This document shows, in pieces, positions 1-12,043 of a stretch of DNA of 64,000 nucleotides; position 1 is the stretch's first letter; every line of letters begins with the position of its first letter. This DNA is from Nitrincola alkalilacustris. Its GTDB lineage: Bacteria > Pseudomonadota > Gammaproteobacteria > Pseudomonadales > Balneatricaceae. Under the pieces are notes generated by a model. The model ran no database searches. It was given only the letters and a program-made list of their open reading frames with translations, and had not been told where the DNA came from. Where the stretch lies: positions 124,001-188,000 of the forward strand of contig NZ_WBOM01000007.1 in NCBI RefSeq assembly GCF_008973755.1, read 5' to 3'. The position numbers and the translations under genes were made by a program.

Positions 1-999
1 GACCGGCCAGCTTGCGAAATCAGCCGTGGCAAAGCCTGCGGTAGTAGCGATGGATACGACCATGAAACTCGCTTTACGCAGGGCATCAACCGGTGCGTAG
101 GTCTGGCTTATCAGCAGTGCGAACAGTGTGACCAGTACAGTGAGTGCAAGAATGCCGAAATAAAAGCGCACTTCGCTGTCGGTGAAGTAGTGAATGATTG
201 AGCGTTGGCGCCAGGCAAAGAAATGCAGCGCAAAGCTGATGCCGGACAGGATCAAAAATACCATGCAGATCATCTCGATCACAGGGCTGTTGAAGTGGCC
301 GATGCTGGCATCGTAGGTGGAAAAGCCGCCGATGGCGACGGTGGAAAAACTGTGCCCTATGGCATCAAACACGGACATGCCAGCGAGCCAGTATGCGGTT
401 GCACAGGCGATGGTCAGGGACAGGTAGATATACCAGAGCGCTTTGGCCGTTTCGGTGATGCGCGGTGTGAGTTTGGCATCCTTTACCGGGCCGGGAGTTT
501 CGGCACGGAACAGCTGCATACCCCCGATACCGAGCATTGGCAGTATGGCGACGGCCAGAACGATGATCCCCATGCCACCAAGCCACTGCAGCTGCTGACG
601 GTAATAGAGAATCGACTTTGGCAGATGATCAAGCCCTGTAATGACTGTCGCCCCTGTCGTGGTCAACCCCGACATGGACTCAAAAACGGCATCAACAAGA
701 GATAGATCCGGCTCGCTGGACAGCCATAAGGGAATGGCACCGAAAAGCCCCAGAATCGTCCAGAAGAGCACTGTAATCAGGAAGCCATCACGGGTACGCA
801 GCTCCTCTTTGACCCGATAGACAGGCACCCAGATGATGAAGCCGGCAATAAGGGTGATGAAAAAGGCCGAGATGAACGCGACACTTGCGCCATCGTCATA
901 GTAGTTGGAAATAAATACGGGAGGAAGCTGGGTCAGGCTGAATATCATCAGCAGTATGCCCAGTATGCCCAGTATGCGCAGAATCACCTTGAAGTGCAT
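1..999 (-). CDS. trkH: Trk potassium uptake membrane subunit TrkH (3' end outside window)
   Basis: Membrane channel of the Trk potassium uptake system, working with the cytoplasmic NAD-binding subunit TrkA. The first 333 codons are present and the reading frame runs off the left edge of the window. The family has about 480 residues, so roughly 150 C-terminal residues are missing. The protein starts with a hydrophobic helix. It shows two selectivity-filter-type stretches (SGLTTTGATV, and TVAIGGFSTYDASIGHFNS) and the TTAGFATADFASWPV segment typical of TrkH. The ATG at 997-999 follows GAGGACAGC. It lies 88 bp downstream of trkA on the same strand, so the two are probably co-transcribed. Confidence 0.93.
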   Translation of the reverse strand, partial: MHFKVILRILGILGILLMIFSLTQLPPVFISNYYDDGASVAFISAFFITLIAGFIIWVPVYRVKEELRTRDGFLITVLFWTILGLFGAIPLWLSSEPDLSLVDAVFESMSGLTTTGATVITGLDHLPKSILYYRQQLQWLGGMGIIVLAVAILPMLGIGGMQLFRAETPGPVKDAKLTPRITETAKALWYIYLSLTIACATAYWLAGMSVFDAIGHSFSTVAIGGFSTYDASIGHFNSPVIEMICMVFLILSGISFALHFFAWRQRSIIHYFTDSEVRFYFGILALTVLVTLFALLISQTYAPVDALRKASFMVVSIATTAGFATADFASWPV

Positions 1000-1087
1000 G
1001 TGCTGTCCTCAGTGCCTATGAAATCAGAGCCTATGAATCAGAACTTATTTAATTGCGCGTGTCAGGTTGAGCGTATTGAATCAGAGG

Positions 1088-2464
1088 TTAGAAGAATGCC
1101 AACCCCACCTGGAACAGCCGCTCTACCTCAACAATACGTTTCTTGTCGACCAGGAACAGAATGACATGGTCGTCATTCTCGATGACAGTGTCATCATGTG
1201 CGATCAGTACTTTATTGTTACGCACTATGGCACCGATGGTGGTGCCGGGTGGCAGATCTATCTCTTCAATGGTTCTGCCGACCACTTTGGATGATTTCTT
1301 GTCGCCATGTGCTATCGCCTCAAGCGCTTCTGCAGCCCCTCTTCTGAGAGAGTGAACGGCTACTATGTCGCCTCGGCGAACGTGTGTGAGAAGCGAGCTG
1401 ATTGTGGTCTGCTGAGGTGAAATGGCGATATCTATCACGCCTCCCTGCACAAGATCGACATAAGCCGGGTTATTGATCAGGGTCATGACAGTTCTGGCAC
1501 CGAGGCGCTTGGCCAGCATCGAGGCCATTATATTGGCTTCGTCATCGTTGGTCAGTGCACAGAAAACATCAGTATCTTCAATGTTTTCTTCCAGCAACAG
1601 GTCGCGATCGGAGGCGCTGCCATGCAGGACGATAGTCCTGTTCAGGCGTTGTGCAAGCAGATTGGCGCGGCGCAGATCGCGCTCAATGATCTTGACCTGA
1701 ACCTCGTTTTCAAGGCTTTCGGCCAGGCGTGCACCGATATTACCACCGCCGGCGATGATGATTCGCTTATAAGGGTTATCCAGCCGGCGCAGTTCGCTCA
1801 TTACAGAACGGATATCATGTTTGGCCGCGATGAAGAAGACCTCATCATCCGCCTCTATGATCGTATCCCCCTTGGGAATGATCGGGCGATCCTGTCTGAA
1901 TATGGCAGCAACACGGGTATCCACGTTCGGCATATGGGAGCGCAGGAAGGATATTTCACGGCCAACCAGAGGACCGCCGTAGTAGGCACGTACAGCAACC
2001 AGCTGTGCTCTGCCTTCGGCAAAGTCCAGTACCTGGAGTGCTCCCGGGTGCTGGATCATTTTCCGGATATGCTTTGTCACCAGCTCTTCAGGGCTGATCA
2101 GAACGTCGACCGGCATGGATTTGTCGGCAAACAGCAGTTTGTCCTGATAGAGGTAGTCGTGCTCACGCACACGTGCAATCTTGGTGGGTATCTTGAACAG
2201 TGTATGTGCCACCTGGCAGGCGATCATGTTGACTTCATCGCTGTTGGTGACGGCAACCAGCATATCGGCATCCTTGGCACCGGCCTGAGCCAGCATGGAG
2301 GGGTGCGAGGCCGGGCCATCCAGCGTGCGAATGTCCAGCCTGTCCTGCAGCTCGCGCAGGCGGGCAGAGTTTGTGTCGATGACAGTGATATCATTGGCTT
2401 CATTGGCAAGGTTCTCTGCCAGTGTGCCACCTACCTGCCCTGCGCCGAGGATTATGATTTTCAT
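1088..2464 (-). CDS. trkA: Trk system NAD-binding regulatory subunit TrkA
   Basis: Cytoplasmic regulatory subunit that gates TrkH by nucleotide binding. It has 458 residues, the usual length, and the classic duplicated RCK architecture: a first Rossmann unit with GAGQVG at residues 7-12 and a C-terminal ligand domain, then a second unit with GGGNIG at 239-244 and another C domain. The start ATG overlaps the rsmB stop (ATGA), which implies translational coupling. trkH follows downstream. In Pseudomonas trkA also sits next to rsmB, fmt and def. Confidence 0.97.
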   Translation of the reverse strand: MKIIILGAGQVGGTLAENLANEANDITVIDTNSARLRELQDRLDIRTLDGPASHPSMLAQAGAKDADMLVAVTNSDEVNMIACQVAHTLFKIPTKIARVREHDYLYQDKLLFADKSMPVDVLISPEELVTKHIRKMIQHPGALQVLDFAEGRAQLVAVRAYYGGPLVGREISFLRSHMPNVDTRVAAIFRQDRPIIPKGDTIIEADDEVFFIAAKHDIRSVMSELRRLDNPYKRIIIAGGGNIGARLAESLENEVQVKIIERDLRRANLLAQRLNRTIVLHGSASDRDLLLEENIEDTDVFCALTNDDEANIMASMLAKRLGARTVMTLINNPAYVDLVQGGVIDIAISPQQTTISSLLTHVRRGDIVAVHSLRRGAAEALEAIAHGDKKSSKVVGRTIEEIDLPPGTTIGAIVRNNKVLIAHDDTVIENDDHVILFLVDKKRIVEVERLFQVGLAFF

Positions 2465-3801
2465 GCTTCTGCACTTTCCTCTTGATCAGATTCTGACACT
2501 GGCAGGACAGCCTTGCTGAGGCATGCATAATAGAAACCATCATGACCATCAGGCTGTGGGAAGAGCTGTCTGCCATAAGGCCGCTCCATCCCCCAGGAGG
2601 CCTCTATGGGCTGATGCAGGGCGTCGGTTGTCATATTCAGGAAGCGTTCCATGACGCGCTCGTTCTCCTGAGTGAAGACTGAGCAGGTGGCGTACACCAG
2701 TCTGCCGCCAGGCTTCAGCATAGGCCATAAATTGTTCAGTATCCTCAGTTGCAGGTCTGCCAGCAGCTTAAGATCCTCATTGCGACGCAGCAGCTTGATA
2801 TCGGGATGGCGGCGGATAACACCGGTGCCGCTGCAGGGCGCGTCAATCAGGATGCGGTCGTAGAGCTGGCCATTCCACCAGTCGGTGTCGCTGGCATCGG
2901 CTACGAGCAGGTTACAGGCATCTTCAAAACCCAGCCTATGCAGGTTGTCGTGGATGCGTTCAGCACGTGATTCGCTGATCTCTATCGCTGTAATGCTGGC
3001 CGGGTCCTCGGCCTGCTCAATCAGGTGGCAGAGCTTGCCGCCGGGAGCTGCGCAGGCATCAAGCAGATGCTGGCCGGGTTCGAGCTCAAGCAGCTCTGCT
3101 GCGAGCTGGGCCGCCTCATCCTGAACACTGAACCAGCCCTCGTCAAAACCGGGCAGTTCCTGAACATCCTGTGCTTGTTGCAGATAGATGGCTTGACTGC
3201 TGATCAGGCCAGGAGTCGCGTCAATATCAAATATACGAAATTCATTGATCAGCTCATCTCTTGTAAGTGAGCGCTTATTAACTCTGAGGCAGAGAGGGCC
3301 TTTTACATCATTGCCACTGAGTATCGACTGCCAATGATCGGGCCAGTTATTGCGCAGCTTTGCCAGCATCCAGTCTGGATGGTTCCAGAGATACTGCTCA
3401 TCATCACTCAGGCTGGCATCTATCTCTTCTCGTTCGCGTTGATAACGCCGAAGCACGGCATTGATCAGGCCTTTTGCCCAGGGTTTAGACAGATCATCCG
3501 CCACTGCAACTGTTTCGCCGATGGCGGCATGGGCGGGAATACGGGTATCGCGCAGTTGATAGATGCCAAGCAGAATGACTGCCAGCAGATCCTGATCCTT
3601 ATCCTGCATCGGGCGTTTCAATAGTGTGTTAGCAATCGTCTGCAGCCTGAAAAAATCTCGTGTGACGCCGTAGCAGAGCTGCATCAGCAAGCCTTTGTCG
3701 CGTGCTGACAGGCGGCTGGCGGCTGGCGGCACCAGTGTGCTCAGAGAGCCATGATGCGTCAGGAGTGATGTGAGGATGGAAACCGCGAGATAGCGTGTCA
3801 A
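2461..3801 (-). CDS. rsmB: 16S rRNA m5C967 methyltransferase RsmB
   Basis: SAM-dependent cytosine-5 methyltransferase acting on C967 of 16S rRNA. Of its 446 residues, about 1-130 form a NusB-like RNA-binding domain and the rest a Rossmann methyltransferase domain. The SAM motif AAPGGK is at 251-256. The two catalytic cysteines are in PCSGTG (C323) and TCS (C373). The start codon is TTG. It overlaps the fmt stop as TTGA and is preceded by AGAGG. No in-frame ATG lies nearby, and the alignment of the N-terminus with the family supports TTG. It overlaps trkA by 4 bp. Confidence 0.96.
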   Translation of the reverse strand: MTRYLAVSILTSLLTHHGSLSTLVPPAASRLSARDKGLLMQLCYGVTRDFFRLQTIANTLLKRPMQDKDQDLLAVILLGIYQLRDTRIPAHAAIGETVAVADDLSKPWAKGLINAVLRRYQREREEIDASLSDDEQYLWNHPDWMLAKLRNNWPDHWQSILSGNDVKGPLCLRVNKRSLTRDELINEFRIFDIDATPGLISSQAIYLQQAQDVQELPGFDEGWFSVQDEAAQLAAELLELEPGQHLLDACAAPGGKLCHLIEQAEDPASITAIEISESRAERIHDNLHRLGFEDACNLLVADASDTDWWNGQLYDRILIDAPCSGTGVIRRHPDIKLLRRNEDLKLLADLQLRILNNLWPMLKPGGRLVYATCSVFTQENERVMERFLNMTTDALHQPIEASWGMERPYGRQLFPQPDGHDGFYYACLSKAVLPVSESDQEESAEA

Positions 3802-4748
3802 TGGAACCTCTGACCGACTGTGAAACGTTGTGGATTACCGTTGAGCAGTGACGCCAGAGGTTGTGCCTTGCCGCCCGGTAACTGCAGTTGTTCGAGTAGC
3901 AATGTGCCTGCACCGGTAGCGACCTCGAGGCCTTTTTTACTCACGGAGCAGATTGTTCCGGGCGGTTGCGTCTGTTGCTGGTCGGTTGTGCGGGCCTGCC
4001 ATACGCGCAGAGTATCCTCACCGAGCCGGGTATAGGCGATAGGTCTGGGGTTGAGTCCGCGAATTCTGATGGCCAGTTCGGCAGCGCTCAGGTTCCAGTC
4101 AATAAGCCCCTCTTCCTTGGTCAGCTTGCTGGCATAGCAGGCCAGCGCGTCATCCTGAGGCTGAGGGTCTACCTTGCCATCGGCAAGTAAGGGCAGTATC
4201 TCAAGCAGAGCTGAAGCACCCAGACCGGCCAGGCGGTCATGCAGGGTGGCGCTGGTGTCATCTGCGAGAATCGGGCAGCGGCTGATACTCAGCATATCGC
4301 CGGTATCCAGTCCTTTATCCATCTGCATGATGGTGATACCGGTTTCGGTATCTCCGGCCAGCAGGGCTCTCTCGATCGGAGCAGCACCACGCCAGCGAGG
4401 CAGAATGGAAGCGTGAACATTGATGCAGCCAAGGCGCGGGATGTCGAGCACTTCCTGAGGCAGCAGCAGGCCGTAAGCAACAACGATCATCAGGTCGGGT
4501 CTGAGTGCCGCCAGTTCAGCCTGAGCCTCTGCCGTACGCAGGCTCAGTGGCTGGTAAACAGGCAGCTGATGCTGGATCGCCAACTGTTTGACCGGGCCAG
4601 GTACGAGTTTGCGGCCTCGTCCCGCCGGGCGGTCTGGCTGGGTATATACAGCGCTGATCGGATAGCCATGACTCAGCAGCTTGTCCAGACAGGTGGCGGC
4701 AAAATCGGGGGTGCCAGCGAAGACAATGCGAAGTGGAGCCGTGTTCAT
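3798..4748 (-). CDS. fmt: methionyl-tRNA formyltransferase
   Basis: Transfers a formyl group from 10-formyl-tetrahydrofolate to initiator Met-tRNA. The 316 residues comprise an N-terminal formyltransferase domain, with INVHASILPRWRGAAP containing catalytic Asn110 and His112 and a conserved Asp at about 148 (KGLDTGD), and a C-terminal OB-fold tRNA-binding domain. I chose the ATG at 4746-4748, 8 bases after GGA. A GTG one codon upstream is also possible. It forms a unit with def upstream (51 bp gap) and rsmB downstream (4 bp overlap). Confidence 0.97.
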   Translation of the reverse strand: MNTAPLRIVFAGTPDFAATCLDKLLSHGYPISAVYTQPDRPAGRGRKLVPGPVKQLAIQHQLPVYQPLSLRTAEAQAELAALRPDLMIVVAYGLLLPQEVLDIPRLGCINVHASILPRWRGAAPIERALLAGDTETGITIMQMDKGLDTGDMLSISRCPILADDTSATLHDRLAGLGASALLEILPLLADGKVDPQPQDDALACYASKLTKEEGLIDWNLSAAELAIRIRGLNPRPIAYTRLGEDTLRVWQARTTDQQQTQPPGTICSVSKKGLEVATGAGTLLLEQLQLPGGKAQPLASLLNGNPQRFTVGQRFH

Positions 4749-4799
4749 CACTCTATCCAGTCAGGTATTAAGGATTATAGTGCTCAATCGCGCCCTGCC

Positions 4800-5318
4800 T
4801 CAGACCGCGGACTGCTGCTCGAGCTTGTGCTTTTTTTCCAGCTTGCTTCTGATCCGGCTGCGCTTGAGGTTGGACAGATAATCCACAAACAGCTTGCCGT
4901 TCAGGTGATCCAGTTCGTGCTGAATGCATACCGCGAGCAGTCCTTCTGCTTCGAATTCGGTTGGCTCGCCTTCCCTGTTCAGGCACTTGACGCGAATCTT
5001 GCGTGGACGCTTTACACTCTCGTAGTAGCCCGGCACAGACAGGCAGCCTTCCTGACCCTCTTCCAGCTCAGGCTCAATCACCTCGAAGCTCGGATTGATC
5101 AGCACCAGAGGTTGATCGCCCTCATCCGAGACATCCATCACAACAACCTGCTTATGCACATTGACCTGCGTGGCAGCCAGGCCGATGCCAGAGGCGTCGT
5201 TCATGGTCTCGAACATGTCATCAACAAGGGTGCGAATAGAGTCATCGACAACATCCACCGGCTCTGCGATAGTACGCAGGCGAGGATCTGGAAATTCTAG
5301 AATAGTCAGTATAGCCAT
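4800..5318 (-). CDS. def: peptide deformylase
   Basis: Metalloenzyme that removes the N-formyl group from nascent proteins. It has 172 residues with all three family motifs: GIGLAATQV (44-52), EGCLSVP (91-97, metal ligand Cys93) and QHELDH (133-138, ligands His134 and His138, catalytic Glu135). The ATG at 5316-5318 gives the normal MAIL start. An upstream extension of 16 codons is open but unlike the family. It heads the def-fmt-rsmB-trkA-trkH run and diverges from the LysM gene. Confidence 0.97.
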   Translation of the reverse strand: MAILTILEFPDPRLRTIAEPVDVVDDSIRTLVDDMFETMNDASGIGLAATQVNVHKQVVVMDVSDEGDQPLVLINPSFEVIEPELEEGQEGCLSVPGYYESVKRPRKIRVKCLNREGEPTEFEAEGLLAVCIQHELDHLNGKLFVDYLSNLKRSRIRSKLEKKHKLEQQSAV

Positions 5319-5380
5319 GGGTATAGGTCTTTCGGCAGTTAGATTTTGAACGCTTGAAGGCGACATCTCAGTTTCAGCCT

Positions 5381-5386
5381 ATTATA
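5381..5386 (-). promoter_or_regulatory. candidate -10 box for the def operon
   Basis: On the minus strand this reads TATAAT, a perfect sigma-70 -10 hexamer. It lies about 60 bases upstream of the def start, in the divergent region between def and the LysM gene. No good -35 box is visible at the usual 16-18 base spacing, so the assignment rests on the -10 alone. Confidence 0.4.
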
Positions 5387-5528
5387 CTGAATATGATTTG
5401 CAATGCATTGTTAAGCCGGATGTTTCATGAATATGTGAGCAGTTCATGAAATGCGCGGGTTAAGAACATTATGAATGGCACAAGCAGGCCCCGCTGGCCT
5501 GAGGTGTCCGGATCACAGGGAACTGAAT

Positions 5529-6575
5529 ATGAAACATCTGCTTTGCGGACTGCTGGTGGCAGGCTTGTTGAGTGTTGGCGTTGCTACCGCGGATGTCAGA
5601 CAGGATCAGATTAAACTGCGCGACGGACACCCTACCGAATATGTAGTGGTGTCGGGCGATACCCTCTGGGATATTTCGGCAAGGTTCCTTGACAGCCCAT
5701 GGCTGTGGCCGGAGGTCTGGGGAGTCAATCCGCAGATAGATAATCCCCACCTGATCTATCCGGGCGATGTGGTATATCTGACCTGGGTGGACGGACGCCC
5801 CAGGCTGGGGTTACGTGGGGGTGACAGCGATGGCGTACGCAGGTTAAGCCCTCAGGTGCGAGTCCAGCCGCTGGAGCGGGCGGTTCCGGCGATTCCCCTG
5901 CGTGACATCATGAGTTTCCTCAATGATAACCGGGTACTTGAGTATGACGCGCTGCAAAATGCGCCCTATGTCGTAGGTGCTGAAAACAAGCGTATCATTT
6001 CCGGCGCAGGTGATCGTATCTATGCCCGTGGTGAGTTGCTGGGTCCTGATCGTCTGCAGGGTATTTACAGACCCGTACGGGAGTATGTACACCCCGAAAC
6101 CGGCGAGTTTCTGGGTTATGAGCTGTTCAAGGTCGCCGATACGGCGATTGCAGCGCAGCAGGATGATATCGTAACGCTCGAGTTGCGCCGTACCCGCGAG
6201 GAGGTTCGATCCGAGTACCGAGTCCTGCCCGGTGGCGAGAGTCGCATTCAGTCCATGTTTTATCCCAAGCCGGCTCCCTATACCGAAGGTGGCCTGGTGA
6301 TCGACATTCTAAAGGATGGTGTTGATAAAATCGGCCAGTATGACCCGGTTGTGCTGAGTGTCGGTAGACGTGATCGTGTCGAACCCGGTGACGTTTTTGC
6401 CATTTATTCTCAGGGTGAGGTGCTGCGGGACCCACTGACAGGCGAATCGATACAGTTACCGGCTGAAGAAGCCGGCGTGCTGATGGTGTTCCGTTCATTT
6501 GATCGTGTCAGCTATGGCCTGGTGATGCGTGCAACCAATGTGATTTCGATCGGGGATGAGATCAGAACTCCCTGA
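5529..6575 (+). CDS. tsaP: exported LysM-domain protein (TsaP-like by synteny)
   Basis: Exported protein of 348 residues. It has a signal peptide of about 21 residues ending near VATA-DV and one LysM peptidoglycan-binding domain at about 38-83 (YVVVSGDTLWDISARF, then NPQIDNPHLIYPGDVVYL). A C-terminal region of about 260 residues has no motif I can name. The ATG at 5529 has AGGGA upstream; an earlier in-frame ATG at 5475 would bury the signal peptide. The position between def and dprA is that of the Pseudomonas gene related to TsaP, a LysM protein associated with type IV pilus secretins. The LysM and export calls are firm. The pilus role is inferred from position only. Confidence 0.85.
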   Translation: MKHLLCGLLVAGLLSVGVATADVRQDQIKLRDGHPTEYVVVSGDTLWDISARFLDSPWLWPEVWGVNPQIDNPHLIYPGDVVYLTWVDGRPRLGLRGGDSDGVRRLSPQVRVQPLERAVPAIPLRDIMSFLNDNRVLEYDALQNAPYVVGAENKRIISGAGDRIYARGELLGPDRLQGIYRPVREYVHPETGEFLGYELFKVADTAIAAQQDDIVTLELRRTREEVRSEYRVLPGGESRIQSMFYPKPAPYTEGGLVIDILKDGVDKIGQYDPVVLSVGRRDRVEPGDVFAIYSQGEVLRDPLTGESIQLPAEEAGVLMVFRSFDRVSYGLVMRATNVISIGDEIRTP

Positions 6576-6612
6576 ATACCTGATACCTGATACCTGATAT
6601 CTGCGATACCTG
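6576..6612 (+). repeat. short 7-bp tandem repeat between LysM gene and dprA
   Basis: ATACCTG occurs three times in perfect tandem at 6576-6596, followed by ATATCTG (6597-6603) and, two bases later, another ATACCTG (6606-6612). It starts right after the stop codon of the LysM gene and ends 8 bases before the dprA ribosome binding site. This is a typical slippage-prone microsatellite. Confidence 0.8.
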
Positions 6613-6633
6613 ATAGCGACAAGGAGTCTATCA

Positions 6634-7776
6634 ATGCCGAGCGATCCAAGGGAATGGATCGCAGTCAGCCTGCTACCGGGCATGGGTCCGGTAACGCTTG
6701 GCAGACTGTTCCAGCAAAACTGTAAACCTTCCGATCTGTTCAGTCGTTCACCACCTTTGGGTGTCACGTTGCGAAGTGATACCCGAGCTGCACTGGCCTG
6801 CCTGGAAACCCGCCGCAGGTTGAGGCTGAAGGCCTGTGAGCTGTATGACTGGGCCGAGAGCGAAGGGATCACAATACTGACCCTGGATGCGGACGACTAT
6901 CCTCCGCTGCTGGCGTCGATCTATGACCCGCCTCCACTGCTGTGGGTAAAGGGGGATGCTTCAGTACTTACGCAGCCTCAGATTGCGATGGTTGGCAGTC
7001 GGCATGCCTCAAGAGGTGGTCTGCGCAGTGCCTATGACTTTTCATCCTATCTGTCGCGCTGTGGCCTGGTTGTTACCAGCGGGCTGGCGCTGGGGATCGA
7101 CAGCGAGGCGCACCGCGGGGCTGTTGAGCAGAAGCTTCCAACGATAGCCGTGATGGGGACCAGTATCGAGCATGTCTACCCCAGGCGTAACCGCGGACTG
7201 GCCGAGCAGATAGTGGCTCAGGGAGGGTGCCTGATATCGGAGCTGCCGCCCGGTTCTCCACCCCTTGCCGCACATTTTCCCCGCCGCAACAGAATCATCA
7301 GCGGCTTGTCGGTGGGGACGCTGGTGGTTGAGGCTGCGCTAAAGAGTGGCTCGCTGATTACTGCCAGAGAGGCGCTCGAGCAGGGCCGTGAAGTGTTCGC
7401 CATACCCGGCGCTATCGCCAATCCGTTAAGTAGAGGTTGTCATGCACTGATTCGCGAAGGTGCGGTGCTGGTTGAAAATGCCCGGCATATCATTGAGCAG
7501 TTGGGCGCCTTGCTGGGATCACTGTTGCCTCCGGAGGAAAGGGAGCGTGATGGTCTGATCTCCTCAGACTCGGCTTCTCAGGGTCTGGCTGCTTCTGACA
7601 CACTCCCCTCCTCGCAGGCGAAACTGTTGCAGCAGATCCCCTATGAGCTGATAGATATGGATCAGTTGTCTGCTTTGGCAGGTGGCGATTTCAGCCAGTT
7701 GCAGCAGGGGGTGATGCAGCTTCAGCTATCCGGCTGGATAGAGGCTGTCGGCAGCGGTGTCAGGCGTTGCCGATAG
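6634..7776 (+). CDS. dprA: DNA-processing protein DprA
   Basis: Single-stranded DNA-binding protein that loads RecA onto incoming DNA in natural transformation. It has 380 residues with a Rossmann-like core that includes MVGSRHASRGG, GLALGIDSEAHRGA, MGTSIEHVYPRRN, SELPPG, FPRRNRIISGLS and the KSGSLITAREALEQGREVFAIPG stretch. A C-terminal winged-helix domain lies at about 320-380. AAGGAG sits 8 bases before the ATG. The gene has the usual length and all core motifs. Confidence 0.97.
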   Translation: MPSDPREWIAVSLLPGMGPVTLGRLFQQNCKPSDLFSRSPPLGVTLRSDTRAALACLETRRRLRLKACELYDWAESEGITILTLDADDYPPLLASIYDPPPLLWVKGDASVLTQPQIAMVGSRHASRGGLRSAYDFSSYLSRCGLVVTSGLALGIDSEAHRGAVEQKLPTIAVMGTSIEHVYPRRNRGLAEQIVAQGGCLISELPPGSPPLAAHFPRRNRIISGLSVGTLVVEAALKSGSLITAREALEQGREVFAIPGAIANPLSRGCHALIREGAVLVENARHIIEQLGALLGSLLPPEERERDGLISSDSASQGLAASDTLPSSQAKLLQQIPYELIDMDQLSALAGGDFSQLQQGVMQLQLSGWIEAVGSGVRRCR

Positions 7777-7894
7777 TGCGCCGCTCTATTCGGTGCTTAC
7801 TCTTTTCCCCGCTGGCGTTTAAGGGTATCCTGCACGGTTTTCTGTAAACTGTTGGTCATGATTTGCAGGCCTGAATCAAAATGGGATGTATACT

Positions 7895-8383
7895 ATGCAA
7901 CCAAAAGTAGGCGTTATAATGGGTTCCAAGTCGGACTGGCCGACCATGGAACATGCGGTGCAGATGCTTGAGCAACTCGGTGTCACTTACGAAACACGCG
8001 TAGTGTCTGCTCACCGCACTCCTGATCTGCTGGTTGAGTATGCCAAGACCGCAGTCGATCGTGGTCTGCAGGTGATCATTGCCGGGGCCGGTGGCGCCGC
8101 GCATCTGCCGGGTATGGTGGCCGCACAGACCACGCTGCCGGTACTGGGAGTTCCTGTGGAATCCAAGGCTCTCAGTGGAATGGACTCTCTGTTGTCAATC
8201 GTTCAGATGCCGGGTGGTATTCCTGTGGCGACACTGGCGATCGGCAAGGCCGGCGCAACCAATGCAGGCATCCTGGCAGCACAGATACTGGGGCTGCAGG
8301 ATGCAGAGATCAGGCAGGCACTGGAAAGGTTCCGTGCTGAGCAGACGCAGAAAGTGCTGGATAATCCTGATCCGCGAGATTGA
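7895..8383 (+). CDS. purE: N5-carboxyaminoimidazole ribonucleotide mutase
   Basis: Converts N5-CAIR to CAIR in purine biosynthesis and partners with PurK, which is encoded next. It has 162 residues. It shows [12 protein letters not shown], the SAHRTPDLL loop with the catalytic His, and [17 protein letters not shown]. The ATG at 7895 has GGGA 8 bases upstream and gives a standard [11 protein letters not shown] start; an in-frame ATG at 7886 would add three residues. Confidence 0.96.
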   Translation: MQPKVGVIMGSKSDWPTMEHAVQMLEQLGVTYETRVVSAHRTPDLLVEYAKTAVDRGLQVIIAGAGGAAHLPGMVAAQTTLPVLGVPVESKALSGMDSLLSIVQMPGGIPVATLAIGKAGATNAGILAAQILGLQDAEIRQALERFRAEQTQKVLDNPDPRD

Positions 8384-8440
8384 ACGCTCGCATGGTCGGA
8401 CGCTTGATGTACAAAGCTTAAGTAGAGGCAAGGTCGAAAG

Positions 8441-9565
8441 ATGCGTATAGGCATACTTGGAGCGGGTCAGTTGGGGCAGATGATGGCGCTTGCCGGTTAT
8501 CCGCTGGGCAACCGATTCGTCTTCCTGGATACCAGTGGCAGCCCCAGTGCTGATATTGGTACGGTTGTGATGGATCAGGCGGAGCAATCGCTGGATCAGT
8601 TTCTGCAGCAGGTTGATTGCGTCACCTATGAATTCGAGCACCTGCCCCTTGCGCTGGTAAAGGCTGTCGAGGAGCGTAAGCCCCTCTATCCGGGCAGTGA
8701 AGCGATACGCGTGTGTCAGAATCGTGCCGAGGAGAAGGCTCTCTTTACACGTCTTGGTATTCCGGTTGCTGACTATCGACTGGTGTCGTCAGCACAAGAG
8801 CTGGCGGCGGCAACAACTGAGCTCGGCGGAGTACAGAAGATTCCTGTTGTTGCCAAGTCTCTGACCGAAGGGTATGACGGCAAGGGGCAGGCGGTATTGC
8901 GCAACCCTGCCGAGGCAGGTGATGCCTGGCAGAAGATCGGACACCCGCAACTGATTGTAGAGTCCTTTGTCGACTTTGTACGAGAGGTGTCGATCATTGC
9001 AGTCCGCGGGCGCGATGCGCAGGTGGTTTTCTATCCAATCGCTGAGAATTATCACAGCGAAGGTATCCTGCGCTACTCGATGGCACCCCTGCCGGATGTA
9101 TCTGAGCAGTTACAAGCACAGGCTGAGGGGTATATTCACCAGTTGCTGGATGCATTGGACTATGTCGGTGTGCTGACGCTGGAGCTGTTTCAGACGCGTG
9201 ACGGCAGGCTGCTGGCCAATGAGATGGCCCCCAGAGTGCATAATTCCGGGCACTGGACGCAAAATGGCGCGATCACCAGCCAGTTTGAAAACCATCTGCG
9301 TGCGGTGCAGGGCGTTCCACTGGGATCGACAGTGGCGCGTGGTCTGACCTGCATGATCAATATCATCGGCGAACATGGTGATCTTTCAGGCTTACTTGAA
9401 ATCGAAGGGGCGCATCTCCACCTCTATGGTAAAGAGGAGCGTGTCGGGCGAAAGCTTGGTCATGTCAATCTGGTGGCAGACAGTTATGAGGATCTGCTCA
9501 AGCTGGTGGATCGTGCCAGAGGCTTATTGCCTGGTGCTCCCGAAGCATGTTTTAGCTTTATCTAG
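8441..9565 (+). CDS. purK: N5-carboxyaminoimidazole ribonucleotide synthase
   Basis: ATP-grasp enzyme that makes N5-CAIR from AIR, bicarbonate and ATP. It has 374 residues. The N-terminal pre-ATP-grasp fold carries GILGAGQLGQMM at 4-15. The central ATP-grasp segment includes VAKSLTEGYDGKGQ and ELFQTRDGRLLANEMAPRVHNSGHWTQ. A small C-terminal domain follows. It lies 57 bp after purE on the same strand, forming the usual purEK pair. Confidence 0.96.
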   Translation: MRIGILGAGQLGQMMALAGYPLGNRFVFLDTSGSPSADIGTVVMDQAEQSLDQFLQQVDCVTYEFEHLPLALVKAVEERKPLYPGSEAIRVCQNRAEEKALFTRLGIPVADYRLVSSAQELAAATTELGGVQKIPVVAKSLTEGYDGKGQAVLRNPAEAGDAWQKIGHPQLIVESFVDFVREVSIIAVRGRDAQVVFYPIAENYHSEGILRYSMAPLPDVSEQLQAQAEGYIHQLLDALDYVGVLTLELFQTRDGRLLANEMAPRVHNSGHWTQNGAITSQFENHLRAVQGVPLGSTVARGLTCMINIIGEHGDLSGLLEIEGAHLHLYGKEERVGRKLGHVNLVADSYEDLLKLVDRARGLLPGAPEACFSFI

Positions 9566-9619
9566 TGTAATCAAGAGTTTTTCCTGGTATGTAACCACTG
9601 ACTTTTGTGGAGAGCTGAT

Positions 9620-11972
<2,353 letters not shown>

Positions 11973-11983
11973 AGCCTCAAGGC

Positions 11984-12013
11984 TTGTCAAACGCATCAGT
12001 GAAACGCTATAAC
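11984..12013 (+). promoter_or_regulatory. candidate sigma-70 promoter of the Lon-like protease gene
   Basis: TTGTCA (11984-11989) and TATAAC (12008-12013) are separated by 18 bases, each one mismatch from the sigma-70 consensus. They lie just after aroE and 30 bases before the protease ATG. A small AAGCC/GGCTT hairpin overlaps the -35 side. Confidence 0.45.
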
Positions 12014-12043
12014 TGAATAGAACCCACCTTCTGGATCAATAAC

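Noticed and set aside
1622-2485. 287-codon plus-strand frame opposite trkA
   Set aside because: Antisense to a canonical TrkA with both nucleotide-binding motifs; no independent evidence.
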